Notes: a model not told the origin generated them from the letters alone. A DNA stretch of 64,000 nt from Neobacillus paridis (GCF_016765675.1 NZ_JAESWB010000371.1:124001-188000), one strand, 5' to 3'; numbered from the stretch's first letter, positions 53,737 to 63,434 are shown. Numbers and translations: made by a program.

Positions 53737-53760
53737 AAAGGAGGGAACATCCCCTCCTTT
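53737..53760 (+). terminator. Terminator of the ABC operon
   Basis: AAAGGAGGGGATG-type stem AAAGGAGGG / CCCCTCCTTT with T6 on the plus strand. Confidence 0.85.
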
Positions 53761-53768
53761 TTTGATGT

Positions 53769-54071
53769 TTACCCCTGTTGGTCACTTTCGTGTTCATCGC
53801 GATGCTGATCGACATGGTAGATGAAGGCGAAGACTTCAGCGACGGCCTGGTAGAGTTCCTCAGGGATGGTTTCGTTGATTTCAAGCTGGCTGAGGAGCTC
53901 AACCAGGGATGTATCCTGTTGGATCGGAATGTTGTGCTCCTGGGCTTTTTCGATGATTTTTTTGGCTACGAGTCCGTTTCCTTTGGCGGCCACTGATGGT
54001 GCTGCCTGTTCGTTTGCCTTATACGACAGAGCTACCGCCTTCATTGGTTTAGGTTGATTAGGCCCGCTCAT
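53769..54071 (-). CDS. ylqH: FlhB-like C-terminal domain protein (YlqH)
   Basis: 100 residues. KAVALSYKANEQAAPSVAAKGNGLVAKKIIEKAQEHNIPIQQD (given in parts: SYKANEQ, GLVAKKIIEKA, HNIPIQQD) and LVELLSQLEINETIPEELYQAVAEV match the cytoplasmic EscU/YscU/HrcU export-switch domain without the membrane part. The autocleavage NPTH is not present. It overlaps the ylqG-like gene by 4 bp, as in the B. subtilis pair. Confidence 0.85.
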   Translation of the reverse strand: MSGPNQPKPMKAVALSYKANEQAAPSVAAKGNGLVAKKIIEKAQEHNIPIQQDTSLVELLSQLEINETIPEELYQAVAEVFAFIYHVDQHRDEHESDQQG

Positions 54072-55363
54072 ATTTTAATATCCACCCCTTGATAAAGTTC
54101 CTTAGGCAGCGAAACTGATTGCCTCTCCTGAAATTCTGTCATTTGTTCCTTAAAAAAAGGTTTCACGTTAATGAAAGAAAGCTGATATCCAAGTTCCTCC
54201 AGCTTTTCCTTTAACACAGGCTTCCATATCGTAACAATCGGCTCGATTCCCTCCGTATCGTTGACGACGGTAATATGAACCACCTTGTTTTGTACCACCA
54301 TATCAAGCATCGTCTGCCGCAGATGCTGCAAATCTAAATAGAATAAAATCCGGCAAAAATCGGGGTCAATTTGTCCGTTATCTTTTTTCCTTCCGTTCCA
54401 TTGAATCGTCACGTCTGATTGCATATGTCCAAATGAAATTGGCAGTTGCATTACTAGTTGCTGCATTGGCGCCGCCGGATCCTGTGCGATGATTTGCATC
54501 CCTGTAAGCCGCTGCAAAAGCGGTTCCAACTTCTCTCCGGCTGCCCCAAGTTCCGCCATCGCACTCATGAGCAGCGGTTTTAACGTATCCAGCGGTTGCA
54601 TGCTGTCTTTTCCTGCCAGCGACCATACGCCTACTTCCTTTTCATATGTAAGTCCCAGTTTGTGAATGATTTCCTGCAGCAGTTGCTTGACTGCTTCACC
54701 GCTATCAAACCTTACAATCCCTGAGTCAGCAGATCCATCCCTGAGGATATCCGCTATCAATTGTTTCAAGGGCGCAATCGTTTTCAAGGAAGCAAACTGC
54801 GGTTCCGCTAAAAATTGCTGCAGCTGCTTTAGTTCCTGAAAAAATGACGTCGATTCTTGAACAGCCACTAAGGCTTGAAAGGTTTCCTTCGTAAACGGCA
54901 AATTTCGGTTGAAGATGAATTCTAATGCGTTTAGCCCTTTAGTAGGATCTGTTTTAGAGCCAATCCACTCCGCTGCCTGCTTGAACGTGTCCGGTGTGAT
55001 CGGCAAATTCCTTTCTAAAAAAAACTGCAGCAGCTGTCGGTTAGATTTTGTATCAGGCAGATGAAACTGTCTTAAGATCGATTCCGCCGCACGTTTATTC
55101 TGCTCAGGTTTGACGATCACCCTTAATTGAAGATCGTCGCCGCCGCTTGACTGGACTTGAAACCAATAACTGTTCCCAGCCGCCAGCGGTGCCTGGAGCT
55201 GGGCCTGCACCTGGAAATTCCCCAGCCTAACTAATGCTGTTTCATTGTGATACAATTCCTCTACCCGGCCAAATAATACCTGCCCCGTCCTTAAAGGAGG
55301 TACCTCCGCTTTTGGAATACTATCTTTTTGAAACAATAATGGCAACATTTGGATAGGACTCAT
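54068..55363 (-). CDS. ylqG: YlqG-like protein with FliK-type C-terminus
   Basis: 431 residues from ATG 55363 (TGGAGGAACAGACAA). N-terminus rich in Gln/Pro; the middle is helical. The C-terminal third (LQHLRQTMLDMVVQNKVVHITVVND, then ILKPVL-like WKPVLKEKLEELGYQLSFINV) resembles the hook-length protein FliK C-terminal domain. With ylqH it forms a flagellar-secretion-like pair outside a flagellar operon; the role is unknown. In B. subtilis the pair lies near rnhB, so its position here differs. Confidence 0.75.
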   Translation of the reverse strand: MSPIQMLPLLFQKDSIPKAEVPPLRTGQVLFGRVEELYHNETALVRLGNFQVQAQLQAPLAAGNSYWFQVQSSGGDDLQLRVIVKPEQNKRAAESILRQFHLPDTKSNRQLLQFFLERNLPITPDTFKQAAEWIGSKTDPTKGLNALEFIFNRNLPFTKETFQALVAVQESTSFFQELKQLQQFLAEPQFASLKTIAPLKQLIADILRDGSADSGIVRFDSGEAVKQLLQEIIHKLGLTYEKEVGVWSLAGKDSMQPLDTLKPLLMSAMAELGAAGEKLEPLLQRLTGMQIIAQDPAAPMQQLVMQLPISFGHMQSDVTIQWNGRKKDNGQIDPDFCRILFYLDLQHLRQTMLDMVVQNKVVHITVVNDTEGIEPIVTIWKPVLKEKLEELGYQLSFINVKPFFKEQMTEFQERQSVSLPKELYQGVDIKI

Positions 55364-55447
55364 TTGTCTGTTCCTCCATTGGTTGGTCTTTTTTGCAAGC
55401 AGGACGAATAATATTTCTTTCCCCTTAAACAATGCCTGTCAAACGAA

Positions 55448-55475
55448 ACGCCTTAAAGGAGGATCCCTCAAGGCG
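55448..55475 (-). terminator. Terminator of minJ
   Basis: ACGCCTT ... AAGGCGT stem followed by TTTCG on the minus strand, about 25 bp after the minJ stop; a weak T-run. Confidence 0.55.
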
Positions 55476-55498
55476 TGTTTGCACATTCATATCCTTTA

Positions 55499-56692
55499 TT
55501 ACCCTGTCTTTTTGCCAAACTTATGCCCATCTTGGACGAAGAGGAGCCCGAGTTCATGGTGATCGCCTTCAAATAGCGCGCGTTGAACAAAGCGAATTTC
55601 GCCATTCGTATCGAGGACATCCAGCTTGCAATGAGCACGATTTTTTTGCAATGCCTCGTAAAAGGCCTTTTCATCGCTGATGGCGATTCCATTTGCTTTC
55701 ACGATAACCTCTCCCACCTTAAGCTCCATTTTGCTGGCAGGCGAATCCGGAATAATTCCAATAATCATCAGACCATTATTTTTTTTCGAAAAATAAAACG
55801 GCTGGTTCACATCTCGAATATGAGCAATATAAGCCAATGCTTCGCGACCGATAAGAGCCAGCGTAGCAGCCACAATTGAAACAATTGGGTACCAATAACC
55901 GGCAATGGCGATCAGCGTGATAGCAATGCCCAAGCCAACTACCTGACGACCATGCTGCCCGATCGCTTCCGACGGCAACATCCCTTTAATTTGCTGTTGA
56001 AAGCCTACTGCAAACGGAACAAGAAACAGCGCGTACTCGTTAGCTCCCAGATGAAAAACCGGCCACCAGCTAAATGGAAGATCAAGAGCGCTTCCTGGGA
56101 CGAGCATAAATAGCGGCACCAGCCAGAGACGTTTTACCTCATGCACGCCAACCACCTGCCCGCGTTTACTTTTTACCAGTTTTGGAGATGTGCCTTTCGT
56201 AGCATTTTTCACAATCAGAATGCCTTCCGCAATGAGCAACAGTCCGAGAATGATGACAATGGATGGGTAGACCAACTCATCTAAGGCTGCAAATGCCTTG
56301 GGAAAAAGAGAGAACGACCAGTTGTTATGAGCAATCAAGATGATAGCAAAAAAAGTGGCACTGACGGTATAAGCCGGTGACATCCAGCGAATATTGGTTG
56401 TCAGTGACCATAAAACAGTAAACCCGGCAATCAAAACGATGGCTGCAAATGGAACGGTTAGCCCTGTGCCAACAACCATAAGCGAAAGGATCAGCCCGAG
56501 AAATATTCCCAACGGAAACAATTGCCGCAGTTCGAAATAAGCATCCTGTGCCCTAATATGGAAATTTTTCCGCTCCCGTTTTACTCGTATGACGCCCAAA
56601 ATACCCGATAAGAACACAAGATAGTATAAAACAGGATGAAGAAATAACTTGCCTGCTCCCTTTAGAAACTCCACAAGCCATATTTGCACCAT
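55499..56692 (-). CDS. minJ: Division topology protein MinJ
   Basis: 397 residues from ATG 56692, the same length as B. subtilis MinJ; the frame is open 10 codons further upstream. Six to eight membrane segments occupy the first 300 residues (QIWLVEFLKGAGKLFLHPVLYYLVFL at the start). A PDZ domain ends the protein (MIIGIIPDSPASKMELKVGEVIVKANGIAI). It bridges DivIVA and MinD at the poles and prevents division next to them. Gene order ctpB-minJ is as in B. subtilis. Confidence 0.9.
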   Translation of the reverse strand: MVQIWLVEFLKGAGKLFLHPVLYYLVFLSGILGVIRVKRERKNFHIRAQDAYFELRQLFPLGIFLGLILSLMVVGTGLTVPFAAIVLIAGFTVLWSLTTNIRWMSPAYTVSATFFAIILIAHNNWSFSLFPKAFAALDELVYPSIVIILGLLLIAEGILIVKNATKGTSPKLVKSKRGQVVGVHEVKRLWLVPLFMLVPGSALDLPFSWWPVFHLGANEYALFLVPFAVGFQQQIKGMLPSEAIGQHGRQVVGLGIAITLIAIAGYWYPIVSIVAATLALIGREALAYIAHIRDVNQPFYFSKKNNGLMIIGIIPDSPASKMELKVGEVIVKANGIAISDEKAFYEALQKNRAHCKLDVLDTNGEIRFVQRALFEGDHHELGLLFVQDGHKFGKKTG

Positions 56693-57021
56693 ACCTGCCA
56701 CCGCCTCAATAAAAAATTTCAACTATATTTTAGTAGACTCTTACTCTTTATTTTACCAAATTAGGATGGCAAAACATATTGCTAGTTTATAGAAAAAAGG
56801 GGGAAAATCGTAGAATTTTATTGGGTGGTCCATTTTCCATAGAACTCCTACCTGAAACTATGTCATGTTAAGGGATTGGGGCCATGAGAGCGGGATACAT
56901 CCCGCAGACCTTGAAAAATGACTCCTTGGAAAATTCCGTTTTATTTCCGAGGAAATTCGCCATGATTTTCCCATAATCGACACTTGTTTTGCATACACCA
57001 AGTATTCTCTAACAAAAAAAC

Positions 57022-57043
57022 GAACCTCCCAGCTAAGAGGTTC
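57022..57043 (-). terminator. Terminator of ctpB
   Basis: GAACCTCT / GGGAGGTTC stem followed by T7 on the minus strand. The spacer 56723-57021 holds no gene. Confidence 0.8.
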
Positions 57044-57054
57044 AAGCAAAACTA

Positions 57055-58512
57055 TTATTTTACAATTAATCGCAATGCGGTTTGCAGCTGCAGGTCATTT
57101 TTTGGCTTTTTCATTTCCTCGATGGCGGCTTCTTCCAACTTGGTGGCAGTTACCTCATCAATTTCCCCGGTTACCGCCAGGTCATTGTACTGTTGGAAGC
57201 CTTTAACCGCAGTGGCTGTTTCAGAGCTGAAGTAACCATCAGTTCGTCCCGGAGCAAAGCCCAAACCGGCTAAAATTTCTTGAGCATTCTTTACCTGTTC
57301 ATTGTTCATATCGACTACCAGCGGCTCCTTAATTTGCAGCGGATGGGTGGTAAATATCGCAGGCTGGGCCACTTCGACGTCAGGCTTAATTCCCTTTTTG
57401 TGAATCCAATTACCATCTGGTGTCAACCACTTGAATAACGTTAACTTCACATTACTGCCATCATTCATTTCCAAAGCCTGCTGCACGGTTCCTTTGCCAA
57501 AGGTTGTTTCTCCGACAACCTTGCAGCCAGCTGCTTCCTGTAAGGCACCAGCTAGAATTTCCGAAGCAGAGGCGCTGCCTTTATTCGCCAAAACGACGAT
57601 CGGATAGTCTTTTTTCTCGGAAATACTTGAAAAGAAACGTCTCTTTTCGCCATTACGCTCTTGAATTTGCACATATGGCTTATCATTCGGGACCAATTCT
57701 TTTAAAATCTCCTCGACGCTCATCAGCAGCCCCCCGGGATTACCGCGAACATCAATGATCAGTCCGTTAATATGATCATTTTCCAAGACCTTTAATTCCC
57801 TTTTAAAGTCCTCTGCGGTATTTTCTGAAAAAGAGGTAATTTCCAAATAACCAATTTTTTTGCCGTCTTGTTTTTTTACGTCGCTATGAACGGTTTCAAG
57901 CGGAATTTCATCGCGCTTGACTTTAATTTCCAGCGGCTCCTTCAAGCCTGATCGGGCAATCTCCAAGGTAACGAACGTCCCTTTTTTTCCCCGGATTTTC
58001 ATCGTCGCTTGATTCAGATCCAGGCCATCAACACTGTTTCCATTCACCTTTAATATTTGATCATTAGGTTTGATGCCGGCTTTTTCCGCCGGTGAATTTT
58101 TGAATGGCGAGATAATCACCATTTTCCCATCAACCATGCCGACTTCGGCACCGATCCCTTCGAACGAGGATTCCAGTGTCTGGGTGAATTGCCGGCTTGT
58201 CTCCTTATCCATATAAACGGAGTAGGGGTCCTTTAACACTGAAAGCATTCCTTGGATTGCGCCTTCAACCAGCTTTCCTTCATCCACCCTTTCGACATAA
58301 CGATTTAAGATGAGCTCATACGCCTGTTCGACCTTTTCGAGGTCATCACTCACGGCTCCGCTAGTTGTAACCGAAATACTTTTCGGAATGATGGCTTCTT
58401 CCATTGCGGATCTCGCTTGTTTTTTTTCAAAAAAGTGTAGACCGGCATATGTTCCCCCGGCACCGGTTAAAAGCGAAAGTGTCATCAATAAGGCAACCGC
58501 TTTACGATTCAT
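57055..58512 (-). CDS. ctpB: S41 carboxy-terminal processing protease CtpB
   Basis: 485 residues. An N-terminal membrane anchor (about 6-26), a PDZ domain (about 108-190: EGIGAEVGMVDGKMVIISPFKNSPAEKAGIKPND-like), then the S41 domain with the serine in GSASASEILAGAL (about 313) and the lysine in TFGKGTVQ. A peptidoglycan-binding domain closes the protein (NAQEILAGLGF...TATAVKGFQ). In B. subtilis CtpB cleaves SpoIVFA and triggers sigma-K processing. It follows ftsEX. Confidence 0.95.
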   Translation of the reverse strand: MNRKAVALLMTLSLLTGAGGTYAGLHFFEKKQARSAMEEAIIPKSISVTTSGAVSDDLEKVEQAYELILNRYVERVDEGKLVEGAIQGMLSVLKDPYSVYMDKETSRQFTQTLESSFEGIGAEVGMVDGKMVIISPFKNSPAEKAGIKPNDQILKVNGNSVDGLDLNQATMKIRGKKGTFVTLEIARSGLKEPLEIKVKRDEIPLETVHSDVKKQDGKKIGYLEITSFSENTAEDFKRELKVLENDHINGLIIDVRGNPGGLLMSVEEILKELVPNDKPYVQIQERNGEKRRFFSSISEKKDYPIVVLANKGSASASEILAGALQEAAGCKVVGETTFGKGTVQQALEMNDGSNVKLTLFKWLTPDGNWIHKKGIKPDVEVAQPAIFTTHPLQIKEPLVVDMNNEQVKNAQEILAGLGFAPGRTDGYFSSETATAVKGFQQYNDLAVTGEIDEVTATKLEEAAIEEMKKPKNDLQLQTALRLIVK

Positions 58513-58607
58513 CGAAACCCTCCTTATAAAAATGCCTGACGTTTCTGCTTGGCAAACTGCCTGACTAATAATAGTTATGTAAAAAATGGACGAGTTATGA
58601 ATTTTTC

Positions 58608-58740
58608 GGTGCCTGACACCATAAGAAGAAAGATGAAAAAAGAGCGAAGCATAATCGCTTCACCCTTTTACAATGGTACGATTCCCATTGGATTGATATT
58701 GCCAGCGCTCTTTGTAGAGTTCAACTGGAGAGGCTAATCA
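58608..58740. other. Intergenic relic with a GGTGCCTGACACC box and an open frame
   Basis: A GGTGCCTGACACC box (58608-58620) is followed by a stretch with AAAGAGCG ... CGCTCTTT inverted ends (about 58637-58712) and 24-35-codon frames on both strands. On the minus strand LASPVELYKERWQYQ... (58661-58732) looks like a protein end. I do not recognise it and would not call it a gene. Confidence 0.4.
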
Positions 58741-58788
58741 GTAAAGTGGTCAGTGCTTCCCATAGTGGCAGGCCTGAAAAAAAAGAAA

Positions 58789-58820
58789 TCAGGAGGGACA
58801 AACAGACAGTCCCATCCTGA
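58789..58820 (-). terminator. Terminator of ftsEX
   Basis: TCAGGATGGGAC / GTCCCTCCTGA-type stem followed by T-rich DNA on the minus strand, 8 bp after ftsX. Confidence 0.8.
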
Positions 58821-58827
58821 CCTGAGA

Positions 58828-59721
58828 TTACACTTTTAAGAACTTTCTTACGGACATCACACTGCCCCATACTCCAATCAAAGCTCCCATTAACAACAGG
58901 ATACCGGAAACTTGATACATAAATGGATCAAATGGCAGCAGCTTAATAAATGTGCCAGCAAGTTTCGGATTGATATAATCATAGGCCCGGTAATAGGCGA
59001 TAGAAATCAGAACAATCGGTAAAATGGCCCCCAAAATACCAAGCCATAGTCCCTCGAGGAAAAATGGCCAACGGATAAACGAATTCGTCGCCCCGACTAA
59101 TTTCATAATTTTAATTTCCCGGCGTCGGGCAATAATCGTTATTTTAATCGTATTCGAGATGAGGAAAACGGCTGTTAGGAACAGGCCAATAATAAGGACA
59201 ACGCCAACATTTCGGCTTGCCTTAATAAACTTAAACAGTTTTTCAACTTTATCCTGGCCATATTTTACTTTAGCAACAAATTTAAGTTTTTCAATTTTTT
59301 TCGCAGTCTTCATCGTATCGGTTGGATGGACCGTTTTAACGATGAACACATCATTTAATGGATTGTCTTGTTTATACAGCTTAAAGGCCTTTCCTTCGTC
59401 ACCCATCCTTTTAACTAAATCATTTAGTTCCTTTTCCTTAGGTGAGAAGGTGACCGTTTTGACTTCAGGAATAGCTTGGATCTCTGACTTCAATAAATCC
59501 TGGTCTTGCTTGCTTGCAGCCACATCAATATGAACGCGGATCTGGACATCCTCCTCTACCGTTTGCGCAACTCGGTTGAGGTTCATCATAATCACAAAAA
59601 AGACACCCACTAATATTAATGTCACGGTTACGGCACTGACAGAGGCAAAGGTCATCCAGCCGTTTCTGCTTAGACTCTTAAGGCTCTCACGGGCATGACG
59701 GCCAATCGTTCTAATTTTCAT
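58828..59721 (-). CDS. ftsX: Cell division protein FtsX
   Basis: 297 residues from ATG 59721 (AAGAGGTGAATACGGTT). Four membrane segments (about 25-48, 163-190, 213-240, 263-290) with a large extracellular loop between 1 and 2. The N-terminal RHARESLKSLSRNGWMTFASVSAVTVTLILVG-like core (in part) and the ABC-permease RRREIKIMKLVGAT match. With FtsE it activates the hydrolase CwlO in Bacillus. It overlaps ftsE by 11 bp. Confidence 0.97.
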   Translation of the reverse strand: MKIRTIGRHARESLKSLSRNGWMTFASVSAVTVTLILVGVFFVIMMNLNRVAQTVEEDVQIRVHIDVAASKQDQDLLKSEIQAIPEVKTVTFSPKEKELNDLVKRMGDEGKAFKLYKQDNPLNDVFIVKTVHPTDTMKTAKKIEKLKFVAKVKYGQDKVEKLFKFIKASRNVGVVLIIGLFLTAVFLISNTIKITIIARRREIKIMKLVGATNSFIRWPFFLEGLWLGILGAILPIVLISIAYYRAYDYINPKLAGTFIKLLPFDPFMYQVSGILLLMGALIGVWGSVMSVRKFLKV

Positions 59722-60397
59722 AACCGTATTCACCTCTTTGCTCATCACGGACAATTTTTCCGCTCTCTATGGCAATAACACGCCGCTTCAGCGTATTCAC
59801 GATATCCCTATTATGAGTTGCCATTACAAGGGTTGTCCCGCGATTATTAATCTCTTCAAATATCTTCATAATTTCCCATGTCGTTTCGGGATCAAGGTTA
59901 CCAGTCGGCTCGTCGGCAATCACCACTTTAGGTGAGTTCACGATCGAACGAGCAATCGATATACGCTGCTGTTCCCCGCCGGAAAGCTCATTAGGAAGCA
60001 TTCTTGCCTTATGCTTTAAGCCAACAAGGTCAAGTACCTCCATCACTCTCTTTTTAATATATTTCGGCTGTGCCTCAATAACTTCTAAAGCAAAAGCAAC
60101 ATTTTCATAGACTGTCAGTGTCGGGAGAAGCTTATAGTCCTGGAAGACCACACCGATATTACGACGGTAATGCGGTACTTTTTTGGGTCTTAATTTTGCC
60201 AAATTGACGCCATTCATCAGGATCGTACCGGAAGTCGGCACTTCTTCACGGTAAATCAACTTAATAAAAGTCGATTTACCAGCACCGCTAGGACCGACGA
60301 TATAAACAAACTCTCCTTGATTAATGCGAACATTTATCCCGTTAAGAGCGGTTACGCCATTCGGGTACTTCTTATACACATCTTGCATTTCTATCAT
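59711..60397 (-). CDS. ftsE: Cell division ATP-binding protein FtsE
   Basis: 228 residues. Walker A GPSGAGKST (about 36), Q-loop VFQDYKLLPTLTVYENVAFAL, signature LSGGEQQRISIARS, Walker B VVIADEPTGNLDP and the H-loop MATHNRD. It powers the FtsX transmembrane complex. A TGTTATAAT extended -10 (60513-60518) about 110 bp upstream is a candidate promoter. Confidence 0.97.
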   Translation of the reverse strand: MIEMQDVYKKYPNGVTALNGINVRINQGEFVYIVGPSGAGKSTFIKLIYREEVPTSGTILMNGVNLAKLRPKKVPHYRRNIGVVFQDYKLLPTLTVYENVAFALEVIEAQPKYIKKRVMEVLDLVGLKHKARMLPNELSGGEQQRISIARSIVNSPKVVIADEPTGNLDPETTWEIMKIFEEINNRGTTLVMATHNRDIVNTLKRRVIAIESGKIVRDEQRGEYGYEN

Positions 60398-60512
60398 CAG
60401 TAATCACCCGTAGTTTCATAGTTAAGATAAAGCATCATCGACATCATTCTTATCATTTCGACAAAATGGACCGCAATCACAAACATGGAGTGCAAAGTTT
60501 TGCATTGTTTTT

Positions 60513-60518
60513 ATTATA
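60513..60518 (-). promoter_or_regulatory. Candidate extended -10 for ftsEX
   Basis: TGTTATAAT on the minus strand; no good -35 at 16-18 bp. The rest of 60398-60660 shows no gene. Confidence 0.4.
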
Positions 60519-60669
60519 ACATCAAAAAGTATCAAAAAAAGCTTTAAAAATATTACAGTTTCATTTCAAAGAAGTAAATTATTGGCAGGAATAAGGCTTT
60601 ACGGCGATATTTTTTCGGATGATCATGCTCATTATGTCGAATGATCCTAAAAAATTTTTCGACAAAAAA

Positions 60670-60694
60670 CGCTCTGTCCACTTTAGACAGAGCG
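60670..60694 (-). terminator. Terminator of cccB
   Basis: CGCTCTGTC / GACAGAGCG stem with T6 on the minus strand, 13 bp after the stop. Confidence 0.88.
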
Positions 60695-60707
60695 CTCCAT
60701 GAAACGA

Positions 60708-61049
60708 TTATTTTTTTGCTGCCAGCCATTCAGCCACTTGATCGGCTTCGTCACCAGCTGCAAGGCCAGCCGGCATAGAACCGATACTACCATTTTTTCC
60801 TTTATTAATGATATCGAGGATTTCAGCTTTTTTGTATTTGGCCCCAACTTTTGTTAAATCCGGACCAACACCGCCTTTTAGGTCGCCGCCATGACAGCTG
60901 GAGCATTTTTGATTATAAATCTTTTCCCCTGCTGAAGCGGTATCTTTGCCTCCATCAGAACCGCTGCCACTATCGGAACCGCCGCCGCAGGCTGCAAGGC
61001 CTAACACTAAAGATGAGCCTAGTAAAAATGTGACGATTTTTTTCTTCAT
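60708..61049 (-). CDS. cccB: Cytochrome c-551 lipoprotein CccB
   Basis: 113 residues from ATG 61049 (GGGGGAGTGGCAATA). Lipobox LGLAAC at 17-22 (Cys22 is the lipid site, needs Lgt), a Gly/Ser linker, then haem motif CSSCHG (about 49-53) and axial Met in GSMPAG. It carries electrons at the outside of the membrane. The neighbours YitT and ftsE match B. subtilis. Confidence 0.95.
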   Translation of the reverse strand: MKKKIVTFLLGSSLVLGLAACGGGSDSGSGSDGGKDTASAGEKIYNQKCSSCHGGDLKGGVGPDLTKVGAKYKKAEILDIINKGKNGSIGSMPAGLAAGDEADQVAEWLAAKK

Positions 61050-61106
61050 TATTGCCACTCCCCCTACATGTGTAAATAATGCCATCATTGCTTTATTATA
61101 CCAATA

Positions 61107-61976
61107 TCAGGCGCGTTTGAAACCCTCTCCAAGTACCTCTGAGGCATCCATAACAACGACAAATGCAGACGGGTCAAGGCTTTTCACTAATTGTTTCAAT
61201 TTTGTGAACTCCGTTTGATCGACAACACACATCAAAACCGGCCGTTCATGATCGGTGAATCCACCATAAGCTGATAGTTTTGTGACACCGCGGTCAATTT
61301 TTTTCAAAATTCCCGATCGGACTTCTTCATGATTATTGGTGATGATCATCGCCATCTTCGAACTGCCGAATCCGACCTGAATCAGGTCAATCGTTTTGCT
61401 GGTAACATACAGGCCAATTAAGGCATATAACGCTTTTTCAATATCAAACACAATCGCCGCGGTTAGGACAATCAATCCGTCGATCAGGGCGACACATTTT
61501 CCCAATGTAATGCCAGAATATTTATTAATAATCTGGGCCGCTAAATCGGTTCCCCCCGTTGAGGCCTGGCCACGAAACACGATACCCAGCCCCAAGCCGA
61601 CACCGATGCCGCCAAACAACGCTCCAAGCAGTGCATCATGGGTCCACGGCTCCCAGCTTTTTGTTAGAAACACAATGAACGGGAGAAAAATGGTCCCGAC
61701 AAGCGTTTTTACCCCATATTGTTTCCCGCCTAATAAAATCATCCCGGCGATAAATAACGGAATATTAAACGCCCATTGGACATAAGCAGGTTCGAGTCCC
61801 CAGACAGATTTTAAAATCGTACTGATCCCGCTAACCCCTCCTGAAGCAACTCTATTGGGCAGGAGGAATACATTAAACGAAATTGCAATGATGGCCGAGC
61901 CGATGAGCACCAGCAAATAGTCGCTGACCATGCGGATTTTCGGATTTCTGTCGGCCAAATTACCTAGTCTAGTCAT
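61107..61976 (-). CDS. yvjA: YitT family membrane protein (YvjA-like)
   Basis: 289 residues. Five or six membrane segments within 1-190 (DUF161/YitT: LLPNRVASGGVSGISTIL, GIVFRGQASTGGTDLAAQII) and a C-terminal DUF2179 domain (GVTKLSAYGGFTDHERPVLMCVVD). It is predicted to be a small-molecule-gated membrane protein; substrate unknown. The place between prfB and cccB corresponds to yvjA. Confidence 0.87.
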   Translation of the reverse strand: MTRLGNLADRNPKIRMVSDYLLVLIGSAIIAISFNVFLLPNRVASGGVSGISTILKSVWGLEPAYVQWAFNIPLFIAGMILLGGKQYGVKTLVGTIFLPFIVFLTKSWEPWTHDALLGALFGGIGVGLGLGIVFRGQASTGGTDLAAQIINKYSGITLGKCVALIDGLIVLTAAIVFDIEKALYALIGLYVTSKTIDLIQVGFGSSKMAMIITNNHEEVRSGILKKIDRGVTKLSAYGGFTDHERPVLMCVVDQTEFTKLKQLVKSLDPSAFVVVMDASEVLGEGFKRA

Positions 61977-62101
61977 GATATTTCTCCTTTAAAAGCAAAC
62001 TTTTCGCAGTGAGTATAGCATGGGTAAAAAATAGTGTAAATGGCATTAAGTTGCCGTGGTAAAGCAGTAAAATTACTTTATTCGACCAGCTTTGAAATAA
62101 T

Positions 62102-62136
62102 AAAGCCTTTGCCAAACAATACCGGCAAAGGCTTTT
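62102..62136 (-). terminator. Terminator of prfB
   Basis: AAAGCCTTTGCC / GGCAAAGGCTTT, 12-bp perfect stem, followed by ATTATTT, 10 bp after the stop. Confidence 0.75.
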
Positions 62137-62145
62137 TGAATGTCA

Positions 62146-63247
62146 TTATGAAATTCTCGAACGAAGATAAGCATTGATAAATGGATCGAGGTCACCATCC
62201 ATGACCGCTTGGACATTACCAGTTTCAACACCGGTACGATGGTCTTTCACCATCGAATATGGGTGGAAGACATAGGAGCGGATTTGGCTGCCCCAGCCAA
62301 TTTCCTTTTGCTCGCCGCGGATTTCCGCCAAAGCCTTTTCTTTCTCTTCCAGTTCCCTTTGATAGAGTTTTGATTTTAACATATTCATCGCCCGCTCGCG
62401 GTTTTGGATCTGGGAACGTTCCGTTTGGCAGGAGACAACAATCCCAGTCGGCAGGTGGGTAATCCTGACAGCCGATTCCGTCTTATTAATATGCTGACCA
62501 CCGGCACCGCTCGAACGGTACGTATCTATCCGAAGATCCTCCGGACGAATTTCCACTTCAATATCATCATTAAATTCCGGCATCACGTCACAGGAAACGA
62601 AGGAGGTATGGCGGCGGCCCGAGGAATCAAACGGCGAAATCCTGACAAGGCGATGAACGCCCTTTTCCGCTTTCAAATAGCCATAAGCATTATGGCCTTT
62701 GATGCCTAACGTCACACTCTTAATCCCGGCTTCATCACCCGGCAAATAATCGAGCGTTTCCACCTTAAAGCCCTTGCTTTCGGCCCAGCGAGTATACATT
62801 CTTAAAAGCATCGAACCCCAGTCTTGAGACTCTGTTCCCCCAGCTCCCGGGTGAAGCTCCAGAATCGCATTATTTTTATCATACTCATCGCTTAAAAGCA
62901 GCTGCAATTCATATTGGTCGAGCCGGTTCGTAAGTTTCTCCAGCTCGGTTTCAAGTTCGGCCTGCAGCTCAGCATCATTTTCTTCCTTCACCAGCTCGTA
63001 GGTGAGTTCCAGATTCTCATATAACTCATTCATTTCCTTAAATTCATTGACTTGATCCTTTAAGGCATTTGCCTCATTTATAACTTTCTGGGCCTGCTCC
63101 TGGTCATTCCAGAAGTCTGGATGCAGCATCATATCGTCCAGTTCAGCAATCCTGGCCTCCTTATTTTCAAGGTCAAAGAGACCCCCTAAAGTCCGCTAAC
63201 GTGGCAGCCATTTTTTCAAGGGTATTGCGAATTTCTGCTAATTCCAT
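62146..63247 (-). CDS. prfB: Peptide chain release factor 2 with programmed +1 frameshift
   Basis: 366 residues if the shift is made: ATG 63247 opens 24 codons ([13 protein letters not shown]...) to an in-frame TGA (63173-63175); the main frame follows with GAC at 63172-63174. The GGQ peptide-release loop is [16 protein letters not shown] (about 248), and the stop-recognition SPF motif is in [13 protein letters not shown]2 ends translation at UGA and UAA. The TTGAAT-18-TATAAT promoter is at 63322-63351. Confidence 0.97.
63172..63190 (-). promoter_or_regulatory. RF2 frameshift site
   Basis: AGGGGG, a short spacer, then CTT-TGA-C on the minus strand: internal Shine-Dalgarno, slippery CUU and UGA, the classic autoregulatory +1 site. 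Confidence 0.95.
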
Positions 63248-63321
63248 CTTTTCCACCTCTATAAAATAAATATCATTCCAAATATCCTTACAGATTGCTT
63301 GCATGCAATTTTCCATTTTCC

Positions 63322-63351
63322 ATTATAACGCAAGACTTAGGAAAAATTCAA
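63322..63351 (-). promoter_or_regulatory. Promoter of prfB
   Basis: TTGAAT (63346-63351), 18-bp spacer, TATAAT (63322-63327) on the minus strand. Confidence 0.65.
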
Positions 63352-63404
63352 AACACAGATATTCCGGTAAACATTAGTTTTAACTGGGAGCACTGATTAT
63401 TTGC

Positions 63405-63434
63405 TTGAAGCGGAGGAATAGCCGGAGGTATAAT
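63405..63434 (+). promoter_or_regulatory. Candidate promoter of secA
   Basis: TTGAAG (63405-63410), 18-bp spacer, TATAAT (63429-63434) on the plus strand. It would read through the dispersed repeat before secA. Confidence 0.45.

Noticed and set aside
63173..63175. prfB as a broken gene
   Set aside because: The in-frame TGA is part of the AGGGGG-CTT-TGA-C programmed frameshift that regulates RF2.
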